The position numbers were made by a program, and so were the translations under genes. 64,000 bases of DNA from Oscillospiraceae bacterium (GTDB lineage Bacteria; Bacillota; Clostridia; Oscillospirales; Oscillospiraceae), in contig JAFTXW010000030.1 in assembly GCA_017461445.1 (NCBI GenBank), positions 1 to 64,000 of the forward strand. Reading direction: 5' to 3'. Under the pieces are notes generated by a model, which saw nothing but the letters and a program-made list of their open reading frames with translations, made no database searches and was not told the DNA's origin. Numbering within the stretch: the stretch's first letter is position 1; every line of letters starts with the position of its first letter. Positions 8,399 through 16,544 of the stretch are shown piece by piece.

Positions 8399-10030
8399 TT
8401 GAGACAGACCATTAACGGAGCCGATCTTCGCAGAATGATCATCAGCGCGGCTGCCGCGATCGAAATCAACAAGCAGGCCCTGAACGACCTGAACGTTTTC
8501 CCTGTGCCTGATGGTGACACCGGCACCAATATGTCCATGACCATCAATTCCGCCGCCGCCGACCTGCGCAAGACTGAGGATCCCGATCTGGGCCAGGCCG
8601 CTAAGGTGGCTGCCTCCGCCATGCTGCGGGGTGCCCGGGGCAACTCCGGCGTTATCCTGTCCCTGCTGTTCCGGGGTATCTCCCGGAAGCTGAAGGGCGA
8701 GACCGAGAGCGACGGCGTGCTGTGGGCCGCTGCCCTGCAAGAGGGCGTGGACGCCGCCTACAAGGCCGTCATGAAGCCCGCCGAGGGCACCATTCTGACC
8801 GTGGCCCGCCTGGCTGCCGCCAAGGCCGCTGCCGCCGCTGCGGAGAATAACCACATTGAATTCGTCCACGAAGCCGCCATTGCCGAGGCAAAGGTGGCCT
8901 TGGCCAACACCGTCAACCAGAACCCCGTGCTCAAGAAGGCCGGCGTTGTGGACGCAGGCGGCAAAGGCTGGCTGGTAGCTCTGGAGGCTATGCTCTCCTC
9001 CCTGCAGGGCAACGATGTCATCGTGCCCGAGGGTGTGGACGCAGGCGAAACGAAGGAAGCCGCCGATTTCAGCGGCTTTGACACCGAGGACATCACCTTC
9101 ACCTACTGCACTGAGTTCATCATCGACCGGGAGAACGACAAGGATCCCGAGGAGTTCCGTGCCTTCCTCAGCGAGCTGGGCGACAGCCTGGTGCTGGTGG
9201 ACGATGACGAGATCATCAAGGTCCATGTCCATACCAACGACCCCGGCAAGGCTCTGAGCGAGGCCATCAAGTACGGTTCCTTCGTTACCGTGAAGATCGA
9301 GAACATGCGCCTGCAGCACACAGAAAAGGTCATGAGCGAGCAGGAGCTGGCTCCCCAGATCGCCGAGCCGGAAAAGCCCCTGGGCGTGGTTTCCGTCTGC
9401 GCGGGCGATGGCCTGGCTGACGTGTTCATGAACCTGGGCGTGGATGCCATCATCTCCGGCGGCCAGACCATGAACCCCAGCACCCAGGACATTCTGGAGG
9501 CTGTCAACAAGGTTCCCGCGGAAACCGTCTTCGTGCTGCCCAACAACAAGAACATTATCATGGCGGCCGAGCAGGTAGATGCCCTGACCCCCAAGAATGT
9601 GGTGGTCATTCCTTCCAAGACCGTTCCCCAGGGCGTTACCGCCATGCTGGGCTTCAACCCCGAGGGCTCCATCGAGGAGAACACCGAGGCTCTGACCGAG
9701 GCTCTGGGTACCGTGGACACCATGCAGATCACCTACGCCGCCCGGAACTCCGATTTCGACGGCTACGATATCCACGAGGGCGATTACCTGGCCCTCTACG
9801 GCAGCCAGCTCTTCGGCACCAGCCAGGACATCAAGGTGCTGCTGAAATCCCTGGCTCAGAAGATCCGTGACGACGGTAAGGAGTATGTCACCATTTACTA
9901 CGGTGCTGACGTGAAGGAAAAGGATGCCCAGAAGGCAGCCGATCTGTTCGCCGACATCTGCCCCAACGCAGACGTGAACCTGCTGAACGGCGGCCAGCCC
10001 GTGTACTACTACCTGATCTCCGCAGAATAA
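8399..10030 (+). CDS. fakA: DAK2-domain fatty acid kinase FakA / YloV family
   Basis: The 543-aa product phosphorylates, by family analogy, FakB-bound fatty acids for phospholipid synthesis. The N-terminal DhaL-like nucleotide domain (about 1-200) shows NVFPVPDGDTGTNMSMT and LRGARGNSGVILSLLFRG; the C-terminal half carries KPLGVVSVCAGDGLADVF and FVLPNNKNIIMAAEQ. It starts with TTG (8399-8401) after GGAGGT at 8386; no ATG fits the conserved N terminus MRQTINGADLRRMI. It lies directly behind the Asp23 gene. No fakB (DegV) gene is in the window. A GC-rich hairpin follows. Confidence 0.9.
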   Translation: MRQTINGADLRRMIISAAAAIEINKQALNDLNVFPVPDGDTGTNMSMTINSAAADLRKTEDPDLGQAAKVAASAMLRGARGNSGVILSLLFRGISRKLKGETESDGVLWAAALQEGVDAAYKAVMKPAEGTILTVARLAAAKAAAAAAENNHIEFVHEAAIAEAKVALANTVNQNPVLKKAGVVDAGGKGWLVALEAMLSSLQGNDVIVPEGVDAGETKEAADFSGFDTEDITFTYCTEFIIDRENDKDPEEFRAFLSELGDSLVLVDDDEIIKVHVHTNDPGKALSEAIKYGSFVTVKIENMRLQHTEKVMSEQELAPQIAEPEKPLGVVSVCAGDGLADVFMNLGVDAIISGGQTMNPSTQDILEAVNKVPAETVFVLPNNKNIIMAAEQVDALTPKNVVVIPSKTVPQGVTAMLGFNPEGSIEENTEALTEALGTVDTMQITYAARNSDFDGYDIHEGDYLALYGSQLFGTSQDIKVLLKSLAQKIRDDGKEYVTIYYGADVKEKDAQKAADLFADICPNADVNLLNGGQPVYYYLISAE

Positions 10031-10041
10031 CAAAACGGTTC

Positions 10042-10080
10042 GCCCGCTGCCCCAAAGGGCAGCGGGCTGCTTGCATTTTC
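10042..10080 (+). terminator. probable terminator after fakA
   Basis: GCCCGCTGCCC (10042-10052) pairs with GGGCAGCGGGC (10057-10067); the following TGCTTGCATTTT is only moderately T-rich. Confidence 0.65.
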
Positions 10081-10090
10081 GCCAAATTAT

Positions 10091-10119
10091 TGCAGGGAAG
10101 GTTCTTGAACCTCCCTGCA
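10091..10119. repeat. short palindromic repeat, diverged family C
   Basis: TGCAGGGAAGGTTCTTGAAC continues into CTCCCTGCA, a near-perfect 29-bp palindrome resembling the one at 14077-14104. Confidence 0.6.
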
Positions 10120-10175
10120 TCCGCGTATGGAAGTTCTATGCTTGGCATAAGCTATCCTGATAAGGGGGGAATACT

Positions 10176-11000
10176 ATGCGGGAATTTCCACGGGGCGGAC
10201 TGATTGGGAAGGCAGTGCATTTTGGCAGGACTATGGCAGGGCTGCGGGTGCCGTTGTATGCCGCCAATGCCAGCTTCTTCATCGTGCTGGCGGTGTTTCC
10301 CGCACTGCTGCTTCTGCTGGGCCTGCTGCGTTACACCCCGCTGGAGGTGGAGCGGCTGGGCGAAATGCTGGCAGGCATCCTGCCGGAGGCCTTTTTAGAG
10401 GGTGCCGAGGAGCTGATCCTCATCACATACGACAACACCTCCGCTTCCGCCATCGGATTGTCGGCAGTGACCACCCTCTGGTCTGCCAGCCGGGGTATTT
10501 TCGGCCTGATGACAGGCCTCAACGCGATCTACGGTGTATCCGAAAACCGGGGATATTTTTACACCCGGTTCCTCAGCGTCGCTTATACCTTTGCCTTTCT
10601 GGTGGTGCTGCTTCTGACCCTGGCACTGCATGTGTTCGGGACAGGTCTGCTGGGGCTGCTGGCAAAGGCGCGCCATCCTTTTCTGCGGTTTCTGCTGGAT
10701 ATCATCGACCTTCGTTTTTTCCTGCTGCTGGTGATCCAGACAGCCATTTTTACGGCCATGTTCATGGCACTGCCCAACAAGCGCAACCGGTTCTGGGACA
10801 GCCTGCCGGGAGCCCTGCTGGCCTCCTCCGGGTGGCTGATCTTCTCGGACCTTTACTCGGTCTATGTGGAGCATTTCGCCCATCTGAGCAACATCTACGG
10901 CTCCGTATATGCGGTCGCCCTCAGTATGCTGTGGCTCTACTGCTGCATGGCTATCGTCTTTTACGGCGGTGCGCTGAACCGGTATTTGATGGAACGCTGA
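10176..11000 (+). CDS. YihY/BrkB-family integral membrane protein
   Basis: The 274-aa product has about six hydrophobic segments, such as ANASFFIVLAVFPALLLLLG and YAVALSMLWLYCCMAIVFYG, and the family blocks LWSASRGIFGLMTGLNAIYG and FSDLYSVYVEHFAHLSNIYG. The YihY/BrkB family was once called ribonuclease BN in error; its true function is unsettled (virulence factor or transporter-like). ATG at 10176 follows AAGGGGGGAA. It is a single gene between repeats; a clear promoter was not found. Confidence 0.88.
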   Translation: MREFPRGGLIGKAVHFGRTMAGLRVPLYAANASFFIVLAVFPALLLLLGLLRYTPLEVERLGEMLAGILPEAFLEGAEELILITYDNTSASAIGLSAVTTLWSASRGIFGLMTGLNAIYGVSENRGYFYTRFLSVAYTFAFLVVLLLTLALHVFGTGLLGLLAKARHPFLRFLLDIIDLRFFLLLVIQTAIFTAMFMALPNKRNRFWDSLPGALLASSGWLIFSDLYSVYVEHFAHLSNIYGSVYAVALSMLWLYCCMAIVFYGGALNRYLMER

Positions 11001-11044
11001 ATTAGAAGTTAGGAATTTTTGTGTGGAGAGTGGCGTTGTGCCCG

Positions 11045-11132
11045 AGTTAGGAATTAGGAGTTAGGAATGAGGAATTGATTTTGCGCGGTGTTTCCGGAAC
11101 AATTCCTAATTCCTCACTCCTAATTCCTAATT
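11045..11132. repeat. intergenic palindromic repeat, family A (largest copy)
   Basis: GTTAGGAATTAGGAGTTAGG runs into AATGAGGAATT at the left; AATTCCTAATTCCTCACTCC then TAATTCCTAATT at the right are its inverse. A partial copy precedes it at 11001-11020. Confidence 0.8.
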
Positions 11133-11213
11133 GCAAAAATTTTGTAAATTCTTGCAGCGTTTACGTCCTGTTCACAGTTATCTTCTACCATAACAGGAAA
11201 AAGGAGTGGTGTG

Positions 11214-12038
11214 ATGTTTGGGTATGTGACCGCAAACTGGAAGGAGCTGACGAAAGAGCAGCAGGAGCGTTACGGTGCCATCTACTGCGGCATCTGCCGG
11301 GGCATCGGGCAGCAGTCGGGAGAATTGGCCCGGCTGGGGCTCAGCTATGACATGGCCTTCCTGTCCGCGCTCCTTATGAGCCTGTATGAGCCGGAGGAGA
11401 CCGGGGGGAAGGGAAGATGCCTGCCCCATCCGTTTATCAGCAGGACATGGGTGGACAGCAAATTCATCCGTTACGGTGCGGATATGAATGTGGCCCTGGC
11501 CTACTACAACTGCCTGGACGACTGGCAGGACGACGGAAAGCCCTCCGCCCGGATCATGGCAAAGCTGCTGGAGGGCCGCTGCCCCGCCATTGAGGAGCGG
11601 TATCCCCGGCAATGCGGGGCCATCCGCAGCTGCATCGCCCGGCTGTCGGAGCTGGAAAAGGCAAACTGCGCCAATCCTGACGAGCCTGCGGGCGTATTCG
11701 GCGAGCTGATGGCGGAGCTGCTTACTTACGAGGAAGACCTGTGGGCCCCGACCCTGCGGCAGATGGGCCACGCCCTGGGCCGGTTCATCTATCTGATGGA
11801 CGCGGCGGTGGACTACCGCCGGGACTTAAAAAAAGGAAAATACAATCCCTACATTGCCATGGGCCTGGGAGAGAACCGGGAGCGGTGGGAGGAATATCTG
11901 GTTCTGACCATGGGCCGCTGCGCGGATGCCTTTGAAAAGCTCCCCCTGGTGCAGGACAAGCCGCTGCTGGACAACATCCTCTACAGCGGCGTTTGGACAA
12001 ATTATCGAAGGAAACGTAAAGAGGAGGATCCGCAATGA
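11214..12038 (+). CDS. DUF5685 family protein
   Basis: The 274-aa product matches the DUF5685 pattern: [66 protein letters not shown] and [17 protein letters not shown]. The conserved Asp/Asp-rich helices recall all-alpha prenyl-synthase-like folds, but no activity is established. The ATG at 11214 follows AAGGAG (11201-11206); a GTG three bases earlier is possible. Its stop overlaps the start of the J-domain gene by four bases, so the two form an operon and probably act together. Confidence 0.75.
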   Translation: MFGYVTANWKELTKEQQERYGAIYCGICRGIGQQSGELARLGLSYDMAFLSALLMSLYEPEETGGKGRCLPHPFISRTWVDSKFIRYGADMNVALAYYNCLDDWQDDGKPSARIMAKLLEGRCPAIEERYPRQCGAIRSCIARLSELEKANCANPDEPAGVFGELMAELLTYEEDLWAPTLRQMGHALGRFIYLMDAAVDYRRDLKKGKYNPYIAMGLGENRERWEEYLVLTMGRCADAFEKLPLVQDKPLLDNILYSGVWTNYRRKRKEEDPQ

Positions 12039-12694
12039 TCGACGATCCTTATAAGGTGCTGGGGGTAAGCCCCGATGCCTCTGACGATGAAATAAAGCGG
12101 GCTTACCGGAAGCTTGCCAAAAAATATCACCCGGACCTGAACCCCGGCGACCAGGAGGCCGCCCGGAAAATGCAGGAGGTCAACGCGGCCTACGAGCAGA
12201 TCAAGAACCCGGAGAAGGCCCAGCAGGGGCCCACAGGCAGCTATGGCAACCCCTACGGCGGCGGTTACGGCGGTTATGGCTATGACCCCTTTGGCGGCTA
12301 CAGCCGCAGCTACGGTAGACAGCGGACAGGCAACCAGTACCAGCAAAGTGCTGAAATGTATATTCAGTGGGGCCGCTATCAGGAGGCCCTGAATATTCTG
12401 AGTAACAGCACGGACCGCAACGCCCGGTGGTATTACCTGTCGGCCCTGGCCAACGACGGTCTGGGCAACCAGGTGACGGCCCTGGAGCACATCCGCCGGG
12501 CCGTCAGTATGGAGCCGGATAACCAGGAATACCTGAACGCGCTGGAGGAGATCGAAAACGGCGGTGCGGCATACCGCCGCCATGCCGGCAATTTCCAGGG
12601 CTTCAGCATGGGCGGCAGCCCCTGCACCAACCTGTGCCTGTGCTACCTGCTGAACCTCTTCTGCTGCAACGGACGTTTCTTCTTCTGTTGCTAA
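12035..12694 (+). CDS. J-domain (DnaJ-like) protein with Cys-rich tail
   Basis: The 219-aa product has an N-terminal J domain (residues 1-65: [20 protein letters not shown], the KKYHPDLNP loop with HPD), a Gly/Tyr-rich linker ([16 protein letters not shown]), a helical TPR-like part ([16 protein letters not shown]) and a C terminus of [20 protein letters not shown] plus a final Cys. J domains stimulate DnaK ATPase. The Cys/Phe-rich end could be a membrane anchor or metal site. It overlaps the DUF5685 gene, suggesting a specialised co-chaperone of that protein. GAGGAGG precedes the ATG. Confidence 0.85.
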   Translation: MIDDPYKVLGVSPDASDDEIKRAYRKLAKKYHPDLNPGDQEAARKMQEVNAAYEQIKNPEKAQQGPTGSYGNPYGGGYGGYGYDPFGGYSRSYGRQRTGNQYQQSAEMYIQWGRYQEALNILSNSTDRNARWYYLSALANDGLGNQVTALEHIRRAVSMEPDNQEYLNALEEIENGGAAYRRHAGNFQGFSMGGSPCTNLCLCYLLNLFCCNGRFFFCC

Positions 12695-12763
12695 AGAGGC
12701 ACAGCTCGGTTCGGGACTGCGGGAAAAGCTGTAAACCGTTTAATATACAAGGATTTCCCGCTC

Positions 12764-12792
12764 TTGACATGAGTTGGGTAAGGTGCTACAAT
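12764..12792 (+). promoter_or_regulatory. sigma-A promoter of the cobalamin-riboswitch operon
   Basis: Perfect TTGACA (12764-12769), 17-base spacer, TACAAT (12787-12792). Confidence 0.88.
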
Positions 12793-12819
12793 GTTTTTGA
12801 CAATTTGATAACCCAATGC

Positions 12820-13020
12820 GTGGCATCCCTGGCGTTTGGCTGAGGGTGCTGAACAAGATAACCGGGTGCGAATCCCGGACGGTACCGCCGCTGTATGTGC
12901 TGATGGAGCGATCGATAGGCGAAAGCCGGTCACTGGGGAAACCCGGGAAGGCCGATCGCCCCGCGGGAGCAGTCCCCCGCAAGGCATAAGTCAGAAGACC
13001 TACGCACTGGATTCTCCCAT
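12820..13020 (+). promoter_or_regulatory. cobalamin (B12) riboswitch aptamer
   Basis: The segment carries the class hallmarks in order: GAATCCCGGACGGTACCGCC, the B12-box region GAAAGCCGGTCACTGGGGAA then ACCCGGGAAGGCC, and near the 3' end AAGTCAGAAGACCT. It lies between a consensus promoter and a terminator hairpin at 13060-13100, so adenosylcobalamin binding probably ends transcription before the two downstream genes. Boundaries are approximate. Confidence 0.92.
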
Positions 13021-13059
13021 TCCCGCGCGATTACGGGGATGTGCTTGTCGCAGAAAAAC

Positions 13060-13100
13060 GGCTGCGGCGTCTATTTTGGACGCCGCAGCCTATTTGTTTT
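13060..13100 (+). terminator. riboswitch-controlled intrinsic terminator
   Basis: GGCTGCGGCGTC (13060-13071) pairs perfectly with GACGCCGCAGCC (13079-13090), followed by TATTTGTTTT. It lies just before the ribosome site of the DUF4430 gene. Confidence 0.85.
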
Positions 13101-13115
13101 CAGGAGGAACAAAAC

Positions 13116-13508
13116 ATGAAAAACAAGAAGCTTATCATCGCCGTGGTGGCTCTGGTTGCCGCCGTCGCCATCCTGGCAGGCATCGCTATGGCAAACCGCC
13201 CCGAAACCACCACCGGCGCAAAGACCATCACGGTTACTGTAGTCCACCAGGACGGTGCTGAGAAGGTTTTCCAATACGAAACCACCGAGGAATACCTGGG
13301 CCCCGTGTTGATTGCGGAGGGCTTGGTGGAGGGCGAGGAAGGCCCCTACGGTCTGACCATCAACGCCGTGGACGGGGAAGCCGCCAGCTGGGATGAGAAT
13401 CAGAGCTACTGGGCCCTGTTCATTGGCGAGGAATACGCCACCACCGGCGCGGATACCACCCCCGTAAACGACGGCGATGTTTTCAAGCTGGTGTACACCA
13501 TTGGCTAA
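13116..13508 (+). CDS. DUF4430 (transcobalamin C-terminal-like) exported protein
   Basis: The 130-aa product has an N-terminal membrane segment (KKLIIAVVALVAAVAILAGI) and a DUF4430 domain (EYLGPVLIAEGLVEGEEGP, INAVDGEAASWDENQSYWAL, TPVNDGDVFKLVYTIG), the fold shared with the beta domain of transcobalamin and intrinsic factor. With a B12 riboswitch upstream, it is probably a surface cobalamin-binding protein delivering to the next gene's transporter subunit. ATG at 13116 follows AGGAGG (13102-13107); an upstream in-frame extension would start inside the riboswitch. Role in cobalamin capture is inferred from context and fold. Confidence 0.85.
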   Translation: MKNKKLIIAVVALVAAVAILAGIAMANRPETTTGAKTITVTVVHQDGAEKVFQYETTEEYLGPVLIAEGLVEGEEGPYGLTINAVDGEAASWDENQSYWALFIGEEYATTGADTTPVNDGDVFKLVYTIG

Positions 13509-14004
13509 GATCAGCGTGCGGGAGCTGGCCCTCTTCGGGGTACTGGGGGCACTGACCTTCGCCGCCAAGTACGTCATGAGCTTCCTGCCCAACATCGAGC
13601 CGGTAAGCCTGATGGTCATGCTCTTTGCGGTGGTGTTCGGGCGGAAGTGCCTGTATCCCATCTACCTGTATGTGATGATGGAGATATTATTCTACGGCAT
13701 CAGCCTGTGGAACATCAACTATCTCTACATTTGGGCGGTGCTGGCCCTGGCGGCGTATCTGCTGCGGAAAATGGAGCACCCCCTGGGCTGGGCCATCCTG
13801 TCGGGTACCTACGGACTGCTTTTTGGTGCCCTGTGCGGGATCGTGGATGTATTCATCGGCGGCTTTTCCTACGCCGTCACCAAGTGGATCTCCGGCATTC
13901 CCTTCGATATCACCCACTGCGCGGGCAATTTTGTGATCGCCCTGCTGCTGTTCAAGCCCATGCGGCAGCTGATGGAAAGGCTGTACCGAAAAATGCAGAT
14001 CTGA
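13501..14004 (+). CDS. ECF transporter S component, putative cobalamin/corrinoid specific
   Basis: The product (about 167 aa) is hydrophobic with five to six TM segments and S-component features: RELALFGVLGALTFAAKYVM, YPIYLYVMMEILFYG, GTYGLLFGALCGIVDVFIGG and GNFVIALLLFKPM. S components bind the vitamin and dock on a shared EcfAA'T module; such a module occurs at 41-44 kb. The TTG at 13501 overlaps the previous stop and gives the most family-like N terminus; an ATG at 13477 is an alternative. Substrate is inferred from the B12 riboswitch. A terminator follows at 14008. Confidence 0.85.
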   Translation: MAKISVRELALFGVLGALTFAAKYVMSFLPNIEPVSLMVMLFAVVFGRKCLYPIYLYVMMEILFYGISLWNINYLYIWAVLALAAYLLRKMEHPLGWAILSGTYGLLFGALCGIVDVFIGGFSYAVTKWISGIPFDITHCAGNFVIALLLFKPMRQLMERLYRKMQI

Positions 14005-14007
14005 CCA

Positions 14008-14037
14008 AAGCAGACCCCAACACCGGGGTCTGCTTTT
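14008..14037 (+). terminator. intrinsic terminator after the ECF S component
   Basis: AAGCAGACCCC (14008-14018) pairs with GGGGTCTGCTT (14025-14035), then TTATG. Confidence 0.75.
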
Positions 14038-14076
14038 ATGTATGGACTGATTCGTTGTTTTACAATTTCTTCCATT

Positions 14077-14104
14077 GTAGGGGAGGGTCTTGACCCTCCC
14101 CTAC
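14077..14104. repeat. 28-bp palindromic repeat, family C short form
   Basis: GTAGGGGAGGGTCTTGACCC continues to CTCCCCTAC; same ends as the 850-992 element without its interior. Confidence 0.8.
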
Positions 14105-14147
14105 TGTACATAGACAGACAAACGAGAATTTATCGATTCCAGTGGCC

Positions 14148-14176
14148 TTGACTTTCCTTCTGAATAACGGTAAACT
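14148..14176 (+). promoter_or_regulatory. sigma-A promoter of the DUF362 gene
   Basis: TTGACT (14148-14153), 17-base spacer, TAAACT (14171-14176), 29 bases before the start codon. Confidence 0.75.
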
Positions 14177-14204
14177 AAAAGAAAACGAATCAGGAGGTAT
14201 TCCC

Positions 14205-15311
14205 ATGTCGCCCAAGGTTTATTTCACCGATTTCTGCACCGGCACTTCCGAGACTCTGCCCCAGAAGCTGGCGCGGCTCATTCTGTCCGCGGGCATTGAC
14301 CAGATCGATTTTCAGGACAAGTTCGTAGCCATCAAGATCCACTTCGGCGAGCTGGGCAACATGGCCCACCTGCGGCCCGGCTATGCCCGTGTGCTGGTGG
14401 ACATCATCAAGGACCTGGGCGGTAAGCCCTTCCTGACCGATGCCAATACCCTCTACGTCGGCTCCCGGAAGAATGCCCTGGACCACATTGAGACCGCCTA
14501 TCTCAATGGCTTCAGTCCCTTCTCCACCGGCTGCCATGTGCTGATTGCCGACGGCCTGAAGGGCACCGATGAGGTGGCCGTTCCTGTCAATGGCGGCGAA
14601 TATGTAAAAGAGGCCCTTATTGGCCGGGCTATCATGGACGCGGACATCGTTATCTCCCTGAACCATTTCAAGGGCCATGAGGAAGCGGGCTTCGGCGGCG
14701 CGCTGAAAAATCTGGGCATGGGCTCCGGCTCCCGGGCCGGCAAGAAGGATATGCACGATGCCTGCCGCCCTGTGGTGGATAAGGAAAAGTGCGTAGCCTG
14801 CGGTGCCTGCGCCAACATCTGTGCCCACGGCGCGCCCAACCTGACGGAGGAGGGCGTGATGCACATCGACTGGAACAAGTGCTACGGCTGCGGCCGCTGC
14901 CTGCATGTGTGCCCCGTGGAGGCGATCGCCGCAGACGACCATGATGCCGCCCTGTACTTAAACTACAAGATCGCGGAATATGCCAAGGCGGTGGTGGACG
15001 GTCGTCCCCATTTCCACATCTCCCTGGTGCGGGACGTAAGCCCCTACTGCGACTGCCACGCGGAGAACGACATTCCCATCGTTCCCGATGTGGGCATGTT
15101 TGCCTCTTTTGACCCCGTGGCCCTGGATCTGGCCTGTGCCGAGGCCGTGCTGAAGCAGCCCGTCATGCCCGGCAGTGCCCTGGCCAAGGCCAACCGCCCC
15201 GATCTGGACAACCTGACCGGTGCCTTCCCCCACACCTCCTGGCGCAGCCAGATCGAACATGCCAAGAAGATTGGCCTGGGCGAGGACTGCTACGAGCTGG
15301 TCACCGTCTGA
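14205..15311 (+). CDS. DUF362 domain protein with 2x[4Fe-4S] ferredoxin module
   Basis: The 368-aa product has an N-terminal DUF362 domain (SPKVYFTDFCTGTSETLPQK, FVAIKIHFGELGN, DADIVISLNHFKGHEEAGFG) and a central bacterial ferredoxin module with two CxxCxxC motifs: CVACGACANICAHGAPN and CYGCGRCLHVCPVEAI. It is probably a soluble iron-sulfur redox protein; partners are unknown. ATG at 14205 follows CAGGAGG. It is a single gene with its own promoter and terminator. Family length is normal. Confidence 0.9.
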   Translation: MSPKVYFTDFCTGTSETLPQKLARLILSAGIDQIDFQDKFVAIKIHFGELGNMAHLRPGYARVLVDIIKDLGGKPFLTDANTLYVGSRKNALDHIETAYLNGFSPFSTGCHVLIADGLKGTDEVAVPVNGGEYVKEALIGRAIMDADIVISLNHFKGHEEAGFGGALKNLGMGSGSRAGKKDMHDACRPVVDKEKCVACGACANICAHGAPNLTEEGVMHIDWNKCYGCGRCLHVCPVEAIAADDHDAALYLNYKIAEYAKAVVDGRPHFHISLVRDVSPYCDCHAENDIPIVPDVGMFASFDPVALDLACAEAVLKQPVMPGSALAKANRPDLDNLTGAFPHTSWRSQIEHAKKIGLGEDCYELVTV

Positions 15312-15324
15312 TACTTCCCATTCG

Positions 15325-15358
15325 CCAGCCGCCGAACCCCGGCGGCTGGTTTCTTTTT
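15325..15358 (+). terminator. intrinsic terminator of the DUF362 gene
   Basis: CCAGCCGCC (15325-15333) pairs with GGCGGCTGG (15341-15349), followed by TTTCTTTTT. Confidence 0.88.
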
Positions 15359-15434
15359 ATAAATTATCGTCTATTGCACTGATGCGGCATAGCCGCAGGC
15401 AAAGTACGAAATGATAATTTTCCTTTCTGCTTTC

Positions 15435-15463
15435 TTGTCAATATCGGGTTCCTATGCTAAAAT
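15435..15463 (+). promoter_or_regulatory. sigma-A promoter of the C_GCAxxG_C_C gene
   Basis: TTGTCA (15435-15440), 17-base spacer, TAAAAT (15458-15463). Confidence 0.78.
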
Positions 15464-15490
15464 AGTCAAAAACCACTGGGAGGTATTCTT

Positions 15491-15943
15491 ATGGATCACA
15501 GCTATCAGGCAGCGGAATTGTTTTTAAACGGCAGCAACTGCGCCCAGGCCATTGTGGTAGCCTTCTGCGATGTGACGGGGCTGGAGCCGGAATTTGCGGC
15601 CCGGATGTCCTCCTCCTTTGGCGGCGGCATGGGACGGATGCGGGAGGTCTGCGGGGCCGTCAGTGGGATGCTGATGGTGGCAGGCCTGCTCTACGGCTAC
15701 GATGACCCCGGCGAGAAGGATATCAATAAGAAAGAACACTACAGACTGGTGCAGGAGCTGGCCGGGAAATTCCGGGAGGAGATCGGCAGCATCGTCTGCC
15801 GGGAAATTTTGAAGAATCCCCCCACCGATCCCAATCCCACCCCCCGGACGGCGGAATTCTACAAGACCCGCCCCTGCGCCAGAATGGTCATGACAGCCGC
15901 AAGAGTGCTGGATGCCTATATTGCCGAACACCCCATTCCCTAA
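15491..15943 (+). CDS. C_GCAxxG_C_C family redox-type protein
   Basis: The 150-aa product shows the defining cysteines: NGSNCAQAIVVAFC, SFGGGMGRMREVCGAVSGML (the GxCGAxxG block), EIGSIVCREIL and RPCARMVMTAARVLD. The family is thought to bind a redox cofactor and is common in strict anaerobes, but no reaction is established. ATG at 15491 follows TGGGAGG. It has its own promoter and is followed by a family-A repeat rather than a normal terminator. Confidence 0.88.
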   Translation: MDHSYQAAELFLNGSNCAQAIVVAFCDVTGLEPEFAARMSSSFGGGMGRMREVCGAVSGMLMVAGLLYGYDDPGEKDINKKEHYRLVQELAGKFREEIGSIVCREILKNPPTDPNPTPRTAEFYKTRPCARMVMTAARVLDAYIAEHPIP

Positions 15944-16012
15944 GTTAGGAATTAGGAGTTAGGCGTGAGGAATTTGGGTCAGGGTCAATTCCTAACTCCT
16001 CATCCCTAACTC
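15944..16012. repeat. intergenic palindromic repeat, family A
   Basis: GTTAGGAATTAGGAGTTAGG at the left, AATTCCTAACTCCTCATCCC at the right; begins directly at the upstream stop codon. Confidence 0.78.
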
Positions 16013-16031
16013 ACAGTACGGAGGCTTTACC

Positions 16032-16544
16032 ATGAACGACCTGATCTACAATCAGCGGAATATTCCCAAAAACCAATGGCGTTACGGTTTCCGTTCCAGT
16101 GCGGCGGTGGGGTGCGGGTGGATCGCCACCCACAATGCGCTGCGTCTCATGGGCTACCGGGTGGATATCCCAGAGCTGATCCGCTATTATGAATTACAGC
16201 TGCCCCTGATCCATGGCAATGGGGGCACCTCCATTTTTGGGCCGGCGGTACTGTTTACCCAGTGGAGCTTCCCGGTGACCCCCTGCCTGCGGCGGGAACG
16301 GTTCAACCAAGTGGCAAAGGACAGCGATGTGTGTATCCTGTTCTACCGCTGGCGGCAGGGCTGGAAGCTGGGTGCCCATTTCGTGGCCCTGCGGCACACC
16401 GACCGGGGCTTCGTGGGCTACAACACCTACCGCAGCTCCACCGGCCCCGACTTCTACGGCGAAAGTCTGGAGGCCTTTCTCGATGAAAAGAAATACTACG
16501 GAGCCGTTCTCTTCGGCATCCGGGATAGGAGAAAAACCACATGA
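16032..16544 (+). CDS. putative papain/C39-like cysteine peptidase-fold protein
   Basis: The 170-aa product has FRSSAAVGCGWIATHNALRL, resembling the Cys-helix of C39-like peptidases, and LGAHFVALRHTDRGFVGYNT, resembling the downstream His strand. No signal peptide is seen, so it would act in the cytosol. The family was not firmly recognised and catalysis is inference only. ATG at 16032 follows ACGGAGG. The next gene overlaps its stop by four bases, pointing to co-translation with the esterase. Confidence 0.6.
   Translation: MNDLIYNQRNIPKNQWRYGFRSSAAVGCGWIATHNALRLMGYRVDIPELIRYYELQLPLIHGNGGTSIFGPAVLFTQWSFPVTPCLRRERFNQVAKDSDVCILFYRWRQGWKLGAHFVALRHTDRGFVGYNTYRSSTGPDFYGESLEAFLDEKKYYGAVLFGIRDRRKTT

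Noticed and set aside
12836-13261. 141-codon plus-strand frame across the riboswitch
   Set aside because: It overlaps the cobalamin aptamer and terminator, and the DUF4430 frame downstream is clearly the real gene.
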